Shown piece by piece: positions 1 to 12,500 of a stretch of DNA of 64,000 bases (positions within the stretch are counted from its first letter, which is position 1; every line of letters starts with the position of its first letter). Both the position numbers and the translations under genes were made by a program. Below the pieces are notes generated by a model that made no database searches, was not told the DNA's origin, and worked only from the letters and a program-made list of their open reading frames with translations. The stretch covers positions 10,007,001-10,071,000 of the forward strand of contig NC_057924.1 of the NCBI RefSeq assembly GCF_018873765.1. The letters are read 5' to 3'. The DNA is from Telopea speciosissima (Eukaryota; Streptophyta; Magnoliopsida; Proteales; Proteaceae).

Positions 1-438
1 ACCAAAAAAAAACAGAAAATATAAATGAGAAATATGTACGCTAGATACTAAAAACATATTCTAACCCCTGTCAAGATGATGCATATAAATTGCACATGCC
101 TAGGGTGAATGTGAATGATATGTGAAAATGCATACCACTATTGCCCTCTGTCAACATATCAACAAGTTTATCTATTTTTCATCCATAGGATGCAAACATG
201 ACCAAAACTCAAGCTTCAGCTCCTTTGCGGAAGGATTCACCCACAGGATGCAAACATGATCAGAAGCATCCTCAACCATATAAACAATTTCTAGGGTCCA
301 TGGAGAGTATTGATTTATTACAATTTTTAAGCCAAGAGTATGGTAAAAAAAACAAAATTTTGGGGGGTGGAGTGGGCTGGGGCGCATAACATCCAATTTA
401 TTACACCCAAGCATCATGAATAAATAAATAATCAGAAC
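1..438. other. VPS18 intron sequence, no feature recognised
   Basis: This is the intron downstream of the last visible VPS18 exon. It is AT-rich with a short direct repeat of 'cacaggatgcaaacatga' type around 186-260. No further exon or known element is recognised. Confidence 0.5.
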
Positions 439-546
439 CTTGTCCAAGTACAACTCAGTAGCCCAAGTGGAAATCATTGTTATTTGGCATTTATCATCCT
501 TTGCAAGATTATCAAGCTTCCTCAATAAGAAAGTTCTCAATGCATC
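439..546 (-). CDS. VPS18: VPS18 coding exon 12 (last one in the window)
   Basis: The 108 bases encode [20 protein letters not shown] through [11 protein letters not shown]. Acceptor CTTGCAG|GATG, donor GACAAG|GTTCTG. The next expected residues (a conserved NRLLLEDD-type block) are not found in 1-438, so that exon lies outside the window. Confidence 0.93.
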
Positions 547-3500
547 CTGCAAGAAAAGAAAGAGAGTTGAAATCATATCTTACCATTATATTTTAGTGAA
601 GCTAGAGATCTTCTAACTACCCATGCACAATTTAAATCAAGATAACCTTGGCTTAAGCTTCTTCAAGTAAGAGACCATTCTGTAGGTTTGAATAAAATTT
701 GATTGGTTGAAAAGCATAGATGGCGGAGCAGGGTGCAGTGCCAAGTAGTTGAAATAAGGCTGAGTTCAGATAAGTCGAGTGCAAAATAGGGTCCAGCACC
801 GAGTAATGACATCTTGAATTTTATGCAAAAATAGCAGGGATAAAGTTGTCAATTGGGCTTCCAGAAAATGACAGTGATTTTACTGTGGATTAATTGAGCT
901 GCAGGTAGGAAATAGGAATGACTATGGGATGGGGAAGGGCAGATTTTGCCAATAACATACCAAACCCACTTATAATACTGCTCAATCACAAGCTGCCCCA
1001 CCCTATGAAAGAAAGCAAGGGCTTACTAATTTACAAAGTAACTGGTGCAGAGCCGCCATAGATTGAGGCAGGGCAGGGCAGGGTCGGACCCCAAAGATTT
1101 TTAAAATCCATACCCAACCCAAACCCTATCTTGGTCCATACCAGAACCTACCAATTAGCAGTAGAGCAAGGGCAGTTACCTTGCCACATTTGCCATCTTA
1201 GTAGCAAGCCATGCCCTGGGAGTCTGGGAGAATTTTTGGAATGGATGCAGGATGTACCACTATATTATTTATCTTCTTTTTCCCTCTAGTTTCCTTCAAC
1301 ACTGGGAGGGCAAAGGAGTCGCTTGTTACTTTGTTTGATGCCAGGTGAGGTGAATGGTTGTGTCAAAGGATTCCTTGGTTGTCTCATTGGTTCTTTTGGG
1401 CCCGTGGGCCTTTCAGGATGTTAAGCCAGCTTTCGGACCAGCTTGTATTTTTCTTTTTTCCTCTATACACATGATAAATTCCAATTTTCAAATATAGAAA
1501 CTGCCAACATCGAGTAAAGTTTGGTACCTACCCTGAAGCTCTAGGTAGCAAAAGGAAAAGCAATCAACATAAACTTCATAATGGAAAAAAATTTTACAAA
1601 GAGATGCAAGATAGTTTTGTAATTCATAACAGAACAATAACTATCAGAACTCTCTCTCTCTCTCTGTGATGCAGATTCATCACCGAAATGGGCTTGTTTT
1701 ATTAGGAATAAGTCTAGGGTTGGGTTCTATACATGTTAGGCCTTTGATCCCATGGGTTTTCAATGTAATAGGCCACTTTTATGGGCCTAAACTATGGGTA
1801 ATAAGGTTGCATACGGGATTAGTTAGTTTAGTTTCCAAACTTAGTTTTACTTTTTAAGCCTTTTGTTTTTAATTTGAACAGGGTCCAAGTGGGTCCAACC
1901 AGTGGTTCCAATTTAAGTGATTTTACTAGTTTTCTTTTATTTGCTTTTAAGCAATGTAAGTTGGGCTGGATTAGGACTCTATAAATCCAGCCATGTTTTG
2001 AGTCTATTTCCTTCAGTATTTCAATTTCCTAATCAGTTTAAGTTACCTACTAGGTTAAGGATTGGGTTAGGCCTTTCTTTTTTAGTGTAGGAGTCTATTT
2101 TTGAGTCTTTTGTAAAAGGTTGTATGGGGAGCAAGCATTGGACACGAATTTGATTAATGAAATTGCTGCTGTTGCTGCTCCTCTTCCCCAATAAAGAATC
2201 TCTTGTGTTTGATTAAGAGATTAACAGTAAAGTTTTTGAATGATATGCCAGGTCAGCTTAGGGGGGGTTTATGAAACAGGCCATTTGAAATTTTGCTGAG
2301 CTTCAACTTGTAGGGACCTCAAAGAGGAAGGAGTAGTCTTGATCGGAAACAAGCAGACGTCTCTCCTTCCCCCCCCCCCCCCACCCCCACCCCACCACCA
2401 TCATCTTAAATTGACATATGCTCTATTTAGTAATTGTACCAACAACCAACACTGTACATTACACTGGGCTTCTTGCTCCTTATGTTAATATAATCCGTGA
2501 TTTATCAAAAAAAAAATACAAAGTTAAAAAATTATGGTACACTACAAAGTTAATAATTAATCAGTATCAAATTGTAACTTTCACTCAGAAAAAGAGAAGA
2601 CATCTCACTTCAGCCTGCACATAACAATTCTATAGAGAATTTGAGTCCAAGTAGACTGCAAAATGTTTCATGCAATTTGACAGCTATGGAGAATGAACAA
2701 CTTAACTCAGCCCAGCCTTATCCCAACTATATGGGGTCAGCTACATGGACCCTCTTTCGCCATTCAACTCTATTCGAACTTTGATACCATACTTTTGTCG
2801 ACCCAACGCAATGAATGTCTATCTATGGCTAATGAATCAAATCAAATTAAAAAGATAAAGAGTTCTCATTGAAAATCCCCTACATAGAAGTTTAATAATA
2901 TTTGTCTAACCTAAGGAGGAAGAGCACATCATTTAAAAGCATGAACGAAGGGAAAGACATCACAGATACCTGTTCTCCCACACTGATAAACTTCAGAGTG
3001 ATCTCCTCAAATGACAATATATAGTTAATCTGCAAAAGAAGAACAGTCATGAACCAACCATCCTTTTGTAGGTGAAACACTACTTCAGATCAAATGACAA
3101 TGCATGGTCAATCTCTGAAAAAAATAAAGAGAATAATCATCAATCAATCAATTATCTTTCTCTAAGTAAAATACCATTTTGCCAGATGCTTATTTTCAAA
3201 TAGGTCCATATTTATGCATAAAACATAGAAAGAAACATAGTCCTTCAAGTAGAGAGGTACCTTCACTTGATTATTCGACCCCTTTCCTAGAAGTAGCAAA
3301 TTATTTACATTAAATTCCCTTTTTTGTTTACTATACTACATGCTCCTTTTTTTTTTCCTTTTTTAAAGAAAAAAAAAAGGAATTAGATTGATATCAAGCA
3401 AATGTACAGTTCAGGATGCTGTACACATGTAACCTGTCAGAAATGGACACTCAACACCGACAAATATACCAAGCCCAAAAAGACCCTCACCTAATTACAA

Positions 3501-6500
3501 CTTCCTTCCAATTATCCCAAATCCCAAAAAGTATTACCACCACTAAATTCTGGTAACACAGCCAGCCCATTGGACATCAGTTTTTTGCTGCCTTCTTTTT
3601 TTTTTTCTTTTAATAAATGTTTCTTTGCCTTCTTTGCTGTCTTAAAAGGCTGCTGCTCCTTGTCTGCAAATACCCAAGCATCCCTTTCTTTGCTGCCTTA
3701 AAGCTGACCTGCGGCTAGGGTTTTGACTGCTGATTGGTTCTATTGTATTGTGGGTATTTGGGGTTAGTTGCTGTGCAGAGAGTCAAATCACACCTGCGGC
3801 TCGGCTTTGTTTCTATTTTCTGCTGCAACTTCAGATCACTATATCTCTACAACCAGCCGCCGGGAATGAGAGATATTTGGAGCATAGCATCCCCTTATTG
3901 TGGCTTACAATCGATCCAAGTTTGGAGCAATTCTGCCGGCTGAAACTGAAGATATACTCTAAATTTCTAATTTTGAACTTAGTTTCTATTTCTGTTATCC
4001 TGTCATAGCTCAATTTATAGCCATCCAATCGATTCACGCTATTGTTCCTTCCAATCGATGGGTTGATGTTAATACAAGGAAGATGAAGTCAGAAGTTCTC
4101 CTTTGTTGGGCAGAGGGATCAATTCTTCTTCCTTGACTGGTTGGATTTTCTAAAGGAATATTTTGACTGGTGCAACCCAACAGAGGAGTTGAAGCTTAAG
4201 GTTGTTTACTCCCGATTGACTGGTCGTGCTAGACAATGGTGGAAACTCCATGGAGAGAGACTCAGAGTTAGAAGATGTGAATCTAGGACTGAGGAAGAGA
4301 TGAAGTATGAGTTGAAGAACAAGTACCTACTGGAACATATGCGAAGAAAGCTCTCCCTTCGACAAGATTACCCCCAAAAGCCACTTACACTTGAAGAGAG
4401 CGTGAAGCAACTAATAGACCAAACAGCCTCTTTTGAGCAAACGTTTAAAGCCACATTTGGTCTCCACCTCCAACAGATGCTACCATGATATTCATTGAAG
4501 TTTTGAAGATGGAAGAGCAACAAGAGAAGAAACCTCCAATCAATGAACTAGTACATGAAGTTGAGGTTAATATTGAAGACATCCCAGAAATTTTTGTTGT
4601 CAAGGAAGAGTCAGTCCTTGAAATTTCGAATGTCGAGGCTTATATTGAAGAATTTGAAGCAGTGGACGATGTGAAACTTGGCACTACAGTCGATGAGGTG
4701 GTTGAAGCATCAACTGAACTGATTGAGAACCACCAGGACGACGAACCAAAAGAGCTCTACGTTGCATCAGAGTTTGTAGAGGTCGAAAACACAATTGTAA
4801 AATACCACATGGACACGACTGATGATATTGAAGTTGACCACATAGAGTTTGTGATCCCACCTGAATTTTTTGAAGAGAAAGCTCCATGCATCGAAGATTA
4901 CATTCCAAACATCTGTAAGCTGCCGGAGTACTGTTTGGGCTGAAACTGGACATGCACCACACCAAACTTGTCCCTAAATTCTATAAAACTCGAGGACGGG
5001 TTCCTTTTGAGTGAGGGAGAGTTGATGTAGATCAAAGCTTAAAAAGGAGAAGGACCAAAATAAAATTCTGTAAAAAAATTACTGTTCACGCATTACTATT
5101 CACGTGAGCAGTACCCGAGTTACTGTTCATGTGAACAGTGTTGTGGGTCCATAAGCCCTGAATGGAGAAGGAAGTCCAAGCAAATATTTGAGATTCTGTG
5201 CGCCCCACTGAAGATAGCAAGACGAGGCAGATTTTATAGCTGATTAGTTGGTTACTAATTTTGTTTTCTTTTCTTTTTAGTAACCTTGCTTGATTAGAAG
5301 GCTGGATTCTATAAAGCATTTACTAGTTTCTATTTAAAGTTAGTTTCTATTTCAATTAGTTGCTATTTTCCATTAGTTGCTATTTCTTACTTTCTATTTT
5401 TGTAAGCTTGCCTGAGCTATAAATTGGCACCCATTGTAAGGAAGGATTACCAATTGATAAATAAAATTTTCAAGCAATGCTTGCACTCAAATTTGGGGGA
5501 GAATTCCCTGTTCAACAGCTGAGATAGCTGTGGTGAGAGACCCAAGGGCCAAGGCTGAGATAGCCTACCCTATCCTTCTATCCTTCTTCTATCCTATCTT
5601 CTATTTTTCCCTAATTTTTTATTTTCATTGTGTGATACTGTGATTTGCTACAAGTCCTGCGATTGAAGAGTAAATCTGCTGCTGAACAAAGTGATCGATC
5701 TCCTATTCTGTCCAGCAATTGAAAATTAATTTTCAGCATTAATTCTGACCTATCAATGATCCTACTGTAGAGTGGTTCTTACTGGAACTGACTTCTACTT
5801 TAACCCCATTCTAGCTACTGTTTTATGACTTACCGAGCTATCGTTTATGACCTATTATATTATTAAATTCTGATCAACATAACTGAACCCTCATTCTGAC
5901 TTCAGCTTTGAACCCCCCCCCAAAAAATTACTGTTTTGCCCTTGTCCTGCCCTTGTCCTGGTCTAACTAGGATTGGTCCATATTTTCTATCCAGCCATCC
6001 AATTGATCTCAGATTTTCAGCTAGTGTTCTAATACCCTATTACTAAATTTTATTTGAGTTTTAGCTTATTCTAATCATCTGATCTTGGGCTATCTATTAT
6101 CTCCCTTTGAACTACTCTTCGATTAAAAGATCTTGTTTATTGACACGGTTTTGAGTTTTCAAATTCAGTTCTACTTTACAAAGCCTCCAAAAGTTATGCT
6201 GCCCATTTCTACCCCAAGCTCTTAGCTTCACTCCCTCTCACACAAAGCAAAATAATCAGACCCAACCACACTAATAACATACATACTCTCACTGATTACT
6301 GGTTATAAATGTCAAAAGAAAGGATAATCAGTCTACTTTAAAATAGAATACCAATTTTTTGGGCAAATACACAGAATATCAATTTGAACTAAACTACATC
6401 TATCAAGAAAATATGGAAGAAACAACAACAACACAGCCTTATCCCAACTAAATGGGGTCGGCTACATGGATCCTATCAAAAACAAAGTAGAGAAGACTGA

Positions 6501-9500
6501 GGTCCTCATAAAGGGAGAGGGAGAAACTTAAAAGAAATGGGGTAAGAAAGGTATGTAATGGAAAATAAAAAAGGAAAGAAGATAGCCCAGGAATTCAGGA
6601 AAGTCTCAGCTACATGGTGTCGATAACGTGGATCCTTGCCCTCCAATAGGCTCTATCTAAGGTCATACTTGGTACAAGACCCAAACTAAGCATGTCCTTC
6701 TTCACAACCTCACCTATGGTCATTTTAGGCCTGCCCCTAGCTCTTTTAGCTCCTTCAATCGGCATCAGATCACTTCTCCTTACTGGGGCATCCTCAGGCC
6801 TCCATTGTACATGGCCAAACCACCTCAGGCGACATTCTCGAAGCTTGTCGCTGATCGGTGTGACTCCCACATCCACTCTAATACGTTCATTCCTCACTTT
6901 ATCCTTCCTAGTTTTGCCGTACATCCATCTTAATATCCTCATCTCTGCAACACATAGCTTCGCTACATGGCACTTCTTAACTGTCCAACATTCCGCCCCA
7001 TATATTATAGCCGGTCAGATAATAGTCCTGTAGAACTTTCCTTTAAGCTTTAAAGGAATGCGTCGGTCACACAGAACTCCAATCGCACCTCTCCACTTCA
7101 ACCATCCTACGTTAATTCTGTGTGAAACATCATCATCTATGTCACCTTCTTTGTGCATGATAAACCCAAGATATCTGAAATAGTTACTTGGCGCTCGCTC
7201 CTCAATTTTCACCATGTCATCATCCATCATAATGTGACTTAAGTTACACATCATATACTCCGTCTTTGATCTACTAATCTTAAAACCTCTTGTTTCCAAG
7301 GTTGATCTCCACAACTCTAACTTAGTCTTAATCCTTGCTTTTGTCCCATTTACCAAAACGATATCATTGGCGAAGAGTATACACCACGGTACTTCGTCTT
7401 AGATGTTCTTGGTTAATTCATTCATGATAAACGCAAACAAATAAGGGCTTAGGGCTGATCCTTGTTGTAACCCAACCGTTATTGGGAATTTTTTGCCCTA
7501 GCCACCCACAGATCTCACACTAGTCACCACACCCTCATAGATATCTTTAATTACCACTATATACTTACTCGACACCCCTCTCTTCGCAAGAACATGCAGG
7601 ATTAAATCTCTAGGTACTTTGTCATAGGCTTTTTCCGAGCCTCCTCGGTAGGTAGATAGCTTATGTCGTGGATCTTCCTGACATAAAACCAAATTGATTC
7701 TTCGAGATATGAGTCTCTCTTCTTAGACGCGCTTCTCAATAACCTTCTCCCAAAGTTTCATAGTATGACTCATCAGTTTTGTGCTTCTATAGTTATTGCA
7801 GCTCTGGACATTACCCTTATTTTTATAGACCGGAACTACAATGTTTCTCCTGCAATCATCTGGCATTCTCCTTGTGATCATAATCTTGGTAAACAACATG
7901 GTTAACCAACATACCCAACACACTCCTAGGCATAGTACTAAAACTCGCGAAATTTCGGTCGAGATATCGAATATTTCGAGTATCTAGACCTGTCCGAAAC
8001 GAAACGCAAGTCTGATATGAAAAAATGCAATATTTCAGAAATTTCGGAAATTTCGGTCATCTCGTTTCGGAAATTTTGGAAATCTCGGATATTTTTGGCA
8101 TTTTACACCGACAGAAAAATACCATATTTCGACTGGGATTTCGACGAAATTTCGGTATCTCGGAAATTTTGGTCAGACCGAAACACCGAAACGAAACGAG
8201 ATTTAGTACCATGCTCCTAGGGCCTTCCACACTTCTATTGGGATCTTATCCGGTCCTGGTGTCTTGTCTACTTTCATCTTTCTTAAGGCTTCTTTGAGAA
8301 GAGAGAACTCAAAAATGGAAGAAAATACTATAAAAAGTTGAAAGGCACCTTGACTTAAAGTGAATACTAGTTAAAACAAATAAAGGAACTAAAAATGAAC
8401 ACTAAAAACAGTTGTAACACAGAACTCAAGATATGACGGAGCTTTCACCTTTAACCATATATGACAAAAAGTAACGTGTTTTACAGTCCAGAAATGGCAA
8501 GCTCTATATGAAAATTTACATATAATGTGCAGACAGCCATAAAAAGAAATAGGGAACTCACTTTCGCAAAAAATGATGCTGCTCTAAAGAAATCTTTTGC
8601 AGAGAAAGCAGTTTCACCCTGCAAGACAGATTATTTTAATTGCACAGTACTCAGAAGTCAGCATAAGTTTGAACAACTAATAAAAGCTATCAAGTCCTAA
8701 TTACTTGCAAAGAAACTAAGGTGGAAGTCTGATTACTAATAATCTCCACTTAATTTCAACACAGTAACTGAATTTCTACAAGAAACTAATGAGCCATGAC
8801 CTGCACTAAATAAACTTGGTCCCTTTGGAATGGATCCCGGCAGTGTGCTAAAGCTGCAGCATACTCATTCATGTCAAGATACACACGCCACATATCTCGG
8901 CCTTCATCATGGACAGAAACCTGCAATGGCCCAAAATTTAGATAACCATAAGAAGCAAAAGATGAAGAAGTCATCAGTCATCAGAAAACACAAACCTGGA
9001 ATATGGAGTTTTGGTCATATGCATAGAACAATCCAGCAGTAGCATCACTACAGAGTCCAATGATACCTCTTGAAACCGACTCTGATGCATGATCAAACTG
9101 TAGGTCCCCCATAATCTGTTCACTAATTCTATTGACAACCTACATAACATTACAAGGTCACAGAAAGCAATTTTAAAGGCTAGTGACAAGTCATTAGGAA
9201 GTGTGAAATAAGAGAACGAACAGGAGTGGCAAGCTAAATAGGCTATTGATGGTAAAATGTGTGAAACCAAATGAGAAATTTTTAACTTGAGCCTCAATGA
9301 AAGAGAGACACTGTACAAATTATAGGACCATAGCTTGCAAATTGTTTATAATCAAAGGGGGAAAAGGAAACAAGACAATAATCTTGGTCATACCTTAACC
9401 TTATCCCCAATTAAAAGTAGAAAATGAAAGTCAGAAACTGCAAGAGATCTAGGTTTAACTGCTTCAGAACCTTCACCCAATTTTGAGTAGTCCAATAGAG

Positions 9501-12500
9501 CCTTGTTCTCCACAAAGTTTTCATCTCCATCAGCAGAACTATTAGATATATCCAGAAGAAACAGTAGGTCACAGCACTAAGTAACCAATATGGATATCAA
9601 AGACATACAGCAACCAGGACTCTAATAAAATCTCCAGTAACAAATAAAAGTATCCATGCAGATCTCTACAGCCACAGAAAACACAGGTCGGAAAATGATA
9701 CATTACCTATGCTGTGCTCCAAAGTTTAGATCACCATGATAAATACCAGCCCCCGAAAGCCAGGCAAAATGTTCAGCTCTTCTTTGCTTGATGAAGAAAT
9801 GCAGTTCACTGCTTCATGATTAGGACCGAAAACTTCAAATACCAGAAAAATGTAATACTAATCTTAAGCATTAGCAGATTTCAATACTCCCACCCAAGAA
9901 GCAAAAGCAGTATAAAAATGACTAGAAACCACGCAATGTCCAACAGAAGAATGGGAACAAAAGAGGAAGAATAAAAAAATCATTGAAGAATGAACATAAT
10001 TATACACTCTTAAGTCTTAAACCTCTATAAGAAAATTTTTAAAACATACATAGTGGCACTCTCTAACTCATAAACGGCAAAAGGCGATCCCATCAATGCT
10101 AGGCAGGTCCCCTCGCATGCTTTTGGTACGTCTAGCTTGCCTGCCTTCCCATTTTATCTATGTGTTCGTAACCACGTTGAAATCCCTGCCAAGAAGCCAC
10201 AACTCATATATCCAGTAATTCATAATTTGTAGCTTCTACCACTCAATGCTACTGACAGTGAACAATCCCTTATAACAGCATCTAAGCAAAGAAACAAATG
10301 CTGTTTAGGCAATATCACCTCCAACCAGAGTGCCCATTGCTAGCAAGTTCACCCAAGCAAAATAAAAATAATTGCAACCCCATAGGCTAGCAATTATGAG
10401 CAATTTTGTCTCGTCTAATTTGTCATCTTGCAAAAAATGCCTCGACTGTTTTAAAACTCCCTAATCAGACTTCTCCCTGGTCTAACGTTTAGGGGTCGCT
10501 GAGAGAATAGACATTCCAGGAAAGCAATTTCTTTTGAGGTGTCCTCAGGCACATGAGGACAAATTTCTTCATTTTTCTCTCAATTACTTCTGCTAGATCT
10601 TTTTCTGGTAACACTATACCAAAAACCTCCCCAAAAAAATAAAGGAATTGCTCTCCTTGTTGGTTCCCCAACACTTCTCTAGTGTATCCCCCTGTGACCT
10701 ATCTCTTCTCCTATTTTGTAAAAAATATCCTGAACAATAGCTTTTTTTTGGTTTTTGTCAATCAATGGCCTTCGACGTCAGAGCTTACTACCTATGCTTT
10801 ACATTGGTTAAAATTGCTATTGCTACAGATCAAATTAACATGGCATCCCTTTGGAATTGGGTCCCACAACCTCCTATAAGTTGCTACCCTAGTTGAGACA
10901 ACAGACCATAATGTGATGAATAACCCTCTTCAAAGTTTGTCATCAAAGAACCTTCAGGTCAATCAGAAGCCCTCCCTGGATTAGGGTCTTCGATCATATG
11001 TGCGAGTCAAATGGAAGTTGCAATCAAGCTCCCCAATCTCCATAGTCACTTCCGAAAATCCGTACCCTTAGAGATGAATTATCATTAATGTATTAACTTG
11101 ATTTAAAGCATCAACCTCCTTATTCATGTTGCAGTCATACCATCTGCTGAATCCCCACATTCACCTTGATCCAATATATGTATCATTTATCATCAGCCTG
11201 TCCAGATTAATAAGGACTGCTACCAAGGGCTTCTCAAGTTTAGGTAAAAATACGAGCTCCATCACATATCTCAAATCACCAACGTAATAACAAATACACA
11301 TATCAACTCCTCACCATGTCAAACAGAATTTGAATAAAATTTTGAATTTTGAAATGGGGCCCCAAAGGCATCACGGTGATCTACATGTAAAATTCTTTCG
11401 ACCATGTTTCTACGAAGTTTTGTAAAAGAAATTATTGATCCTTGCTTGATGTCATTGATCTGTATTCACCACCACCCATAAGAATAGCCTCAATATTTTT
11501 TTAATTTTTTACCTTGACTACATCTCGGTCTCTCCCTGAAATGCCTTCACCCCGTGCCTTTGGTCCACTGTGTTTCTGATTGGGGGCCTACTCCCCTTCT
11601 AGCACCACTCTTAAGACAAAAGGATGGCCATGGGATTTGTCAAATGAGTGTGGAATAACATAGGGGCCTTATTGTCATTTTGAATTATTTTATTATGAAG
11701 CATGGGGGGTCTGCTCCTCTTCTCTGATCATTTTTTCGCCTTCTTCTATCTCTTTCGTCTCATTATTCTTCAATCATGAACAGAGTTGCACCCTGATTCC
11801 TCACCTGAACAGTAGCCAGAAATTGGTAGTAATCCACGGGCAATATATTTCACCTAATAAAACCCGCCATCAAGCAAATCCACGGCAGACTCTTCCCAAT
11901 GCCTGAAACATGTAGGAGACCAAGTGTAACAGTACGCTGTAAACATCAACAAAGTTTCAAGTATCCCTCCATATCCTCCAATACTAACTAACACATATCA
12001 TATTTTTAAGGCACCAATATGATACCGAATACAAATTTGGTATTAGTACATGTAAGAAACCTGAGGATGGGCCTTGGTGCAATGGTTAATGTTGCTCCAT
12101 TGTTCGAGTCTGGAAACAGCCTCTCTACGAAAGCAGGGGTAAGTCTGCGTACATTATGACCCTCCCTAGATCCCGCAGTGGTGGGAGCCTCATGCACTGG
12201 GTACGCCCTTTTACATGTAAGAAACAGTTAGAATCTAGAAATGGATCGATTCTAGAAAGAGAACAAGAATTTACAGCTAGGAGAAGAAGAGAAGAGAAGA
12301 GAAAATCGATTGTGAGGGAGTAAACATCTCCACTCACCCATTTCCTTCATTAACATATTCTTGTAATTACACATGCCTCCCTAGGGAGGCATAAGGGAAA
12401 AGAACAAAAGACAAAATACAACTTAACATGACTTATAACAAGCTAGGAATGAGGCCCTTTGTAAAGATATCCACCACTTGATCACTTGTCTTCACAAAGG

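Larger units (their letters stand above)
6423..8314 (-). mobile_element. RTE-type LINE, 5'-truncated, inside VPS18 intron
   Basis: It is flanked by a perfect 10-base duplication ATGGAAGAAA (6413-6422 and 8315-8324). The 3' end on the minus strand carries the ACCCCATTTAGTTGGGATAA tail and a TTG-repeat end. The coding part begins within the reverse transcriptase ([17 protein letters not shown] motif near 8225-8290) and ends in the plant RTE C-terminal block with [20 protein letters not shown] (in 6610-6942). Stops and frameshifts make it inactive, and a MITE interrupts it. Confidence 0.88.

Noticed and set aside
172..576. A 134-residue minus-strand frame
   Set aside because: Only 439-546 is an exon (VPS18); the rest is read-through past a good GT donor into intron sequence.
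6692..7033. Plus-strand frame of 113 residues, repeated in similar form at 26497-26838
   Set aside because: It is the antisense shadow of the RTE C-terminal coding region; similarity between the two copies comes from the LINE.
12061..12211. tRNA gene (pol III B-box-like GTTCGAGTC)
   Set aside because: No cloverleaf can be formed, and the sequence is an Au SINE with a target duplication.
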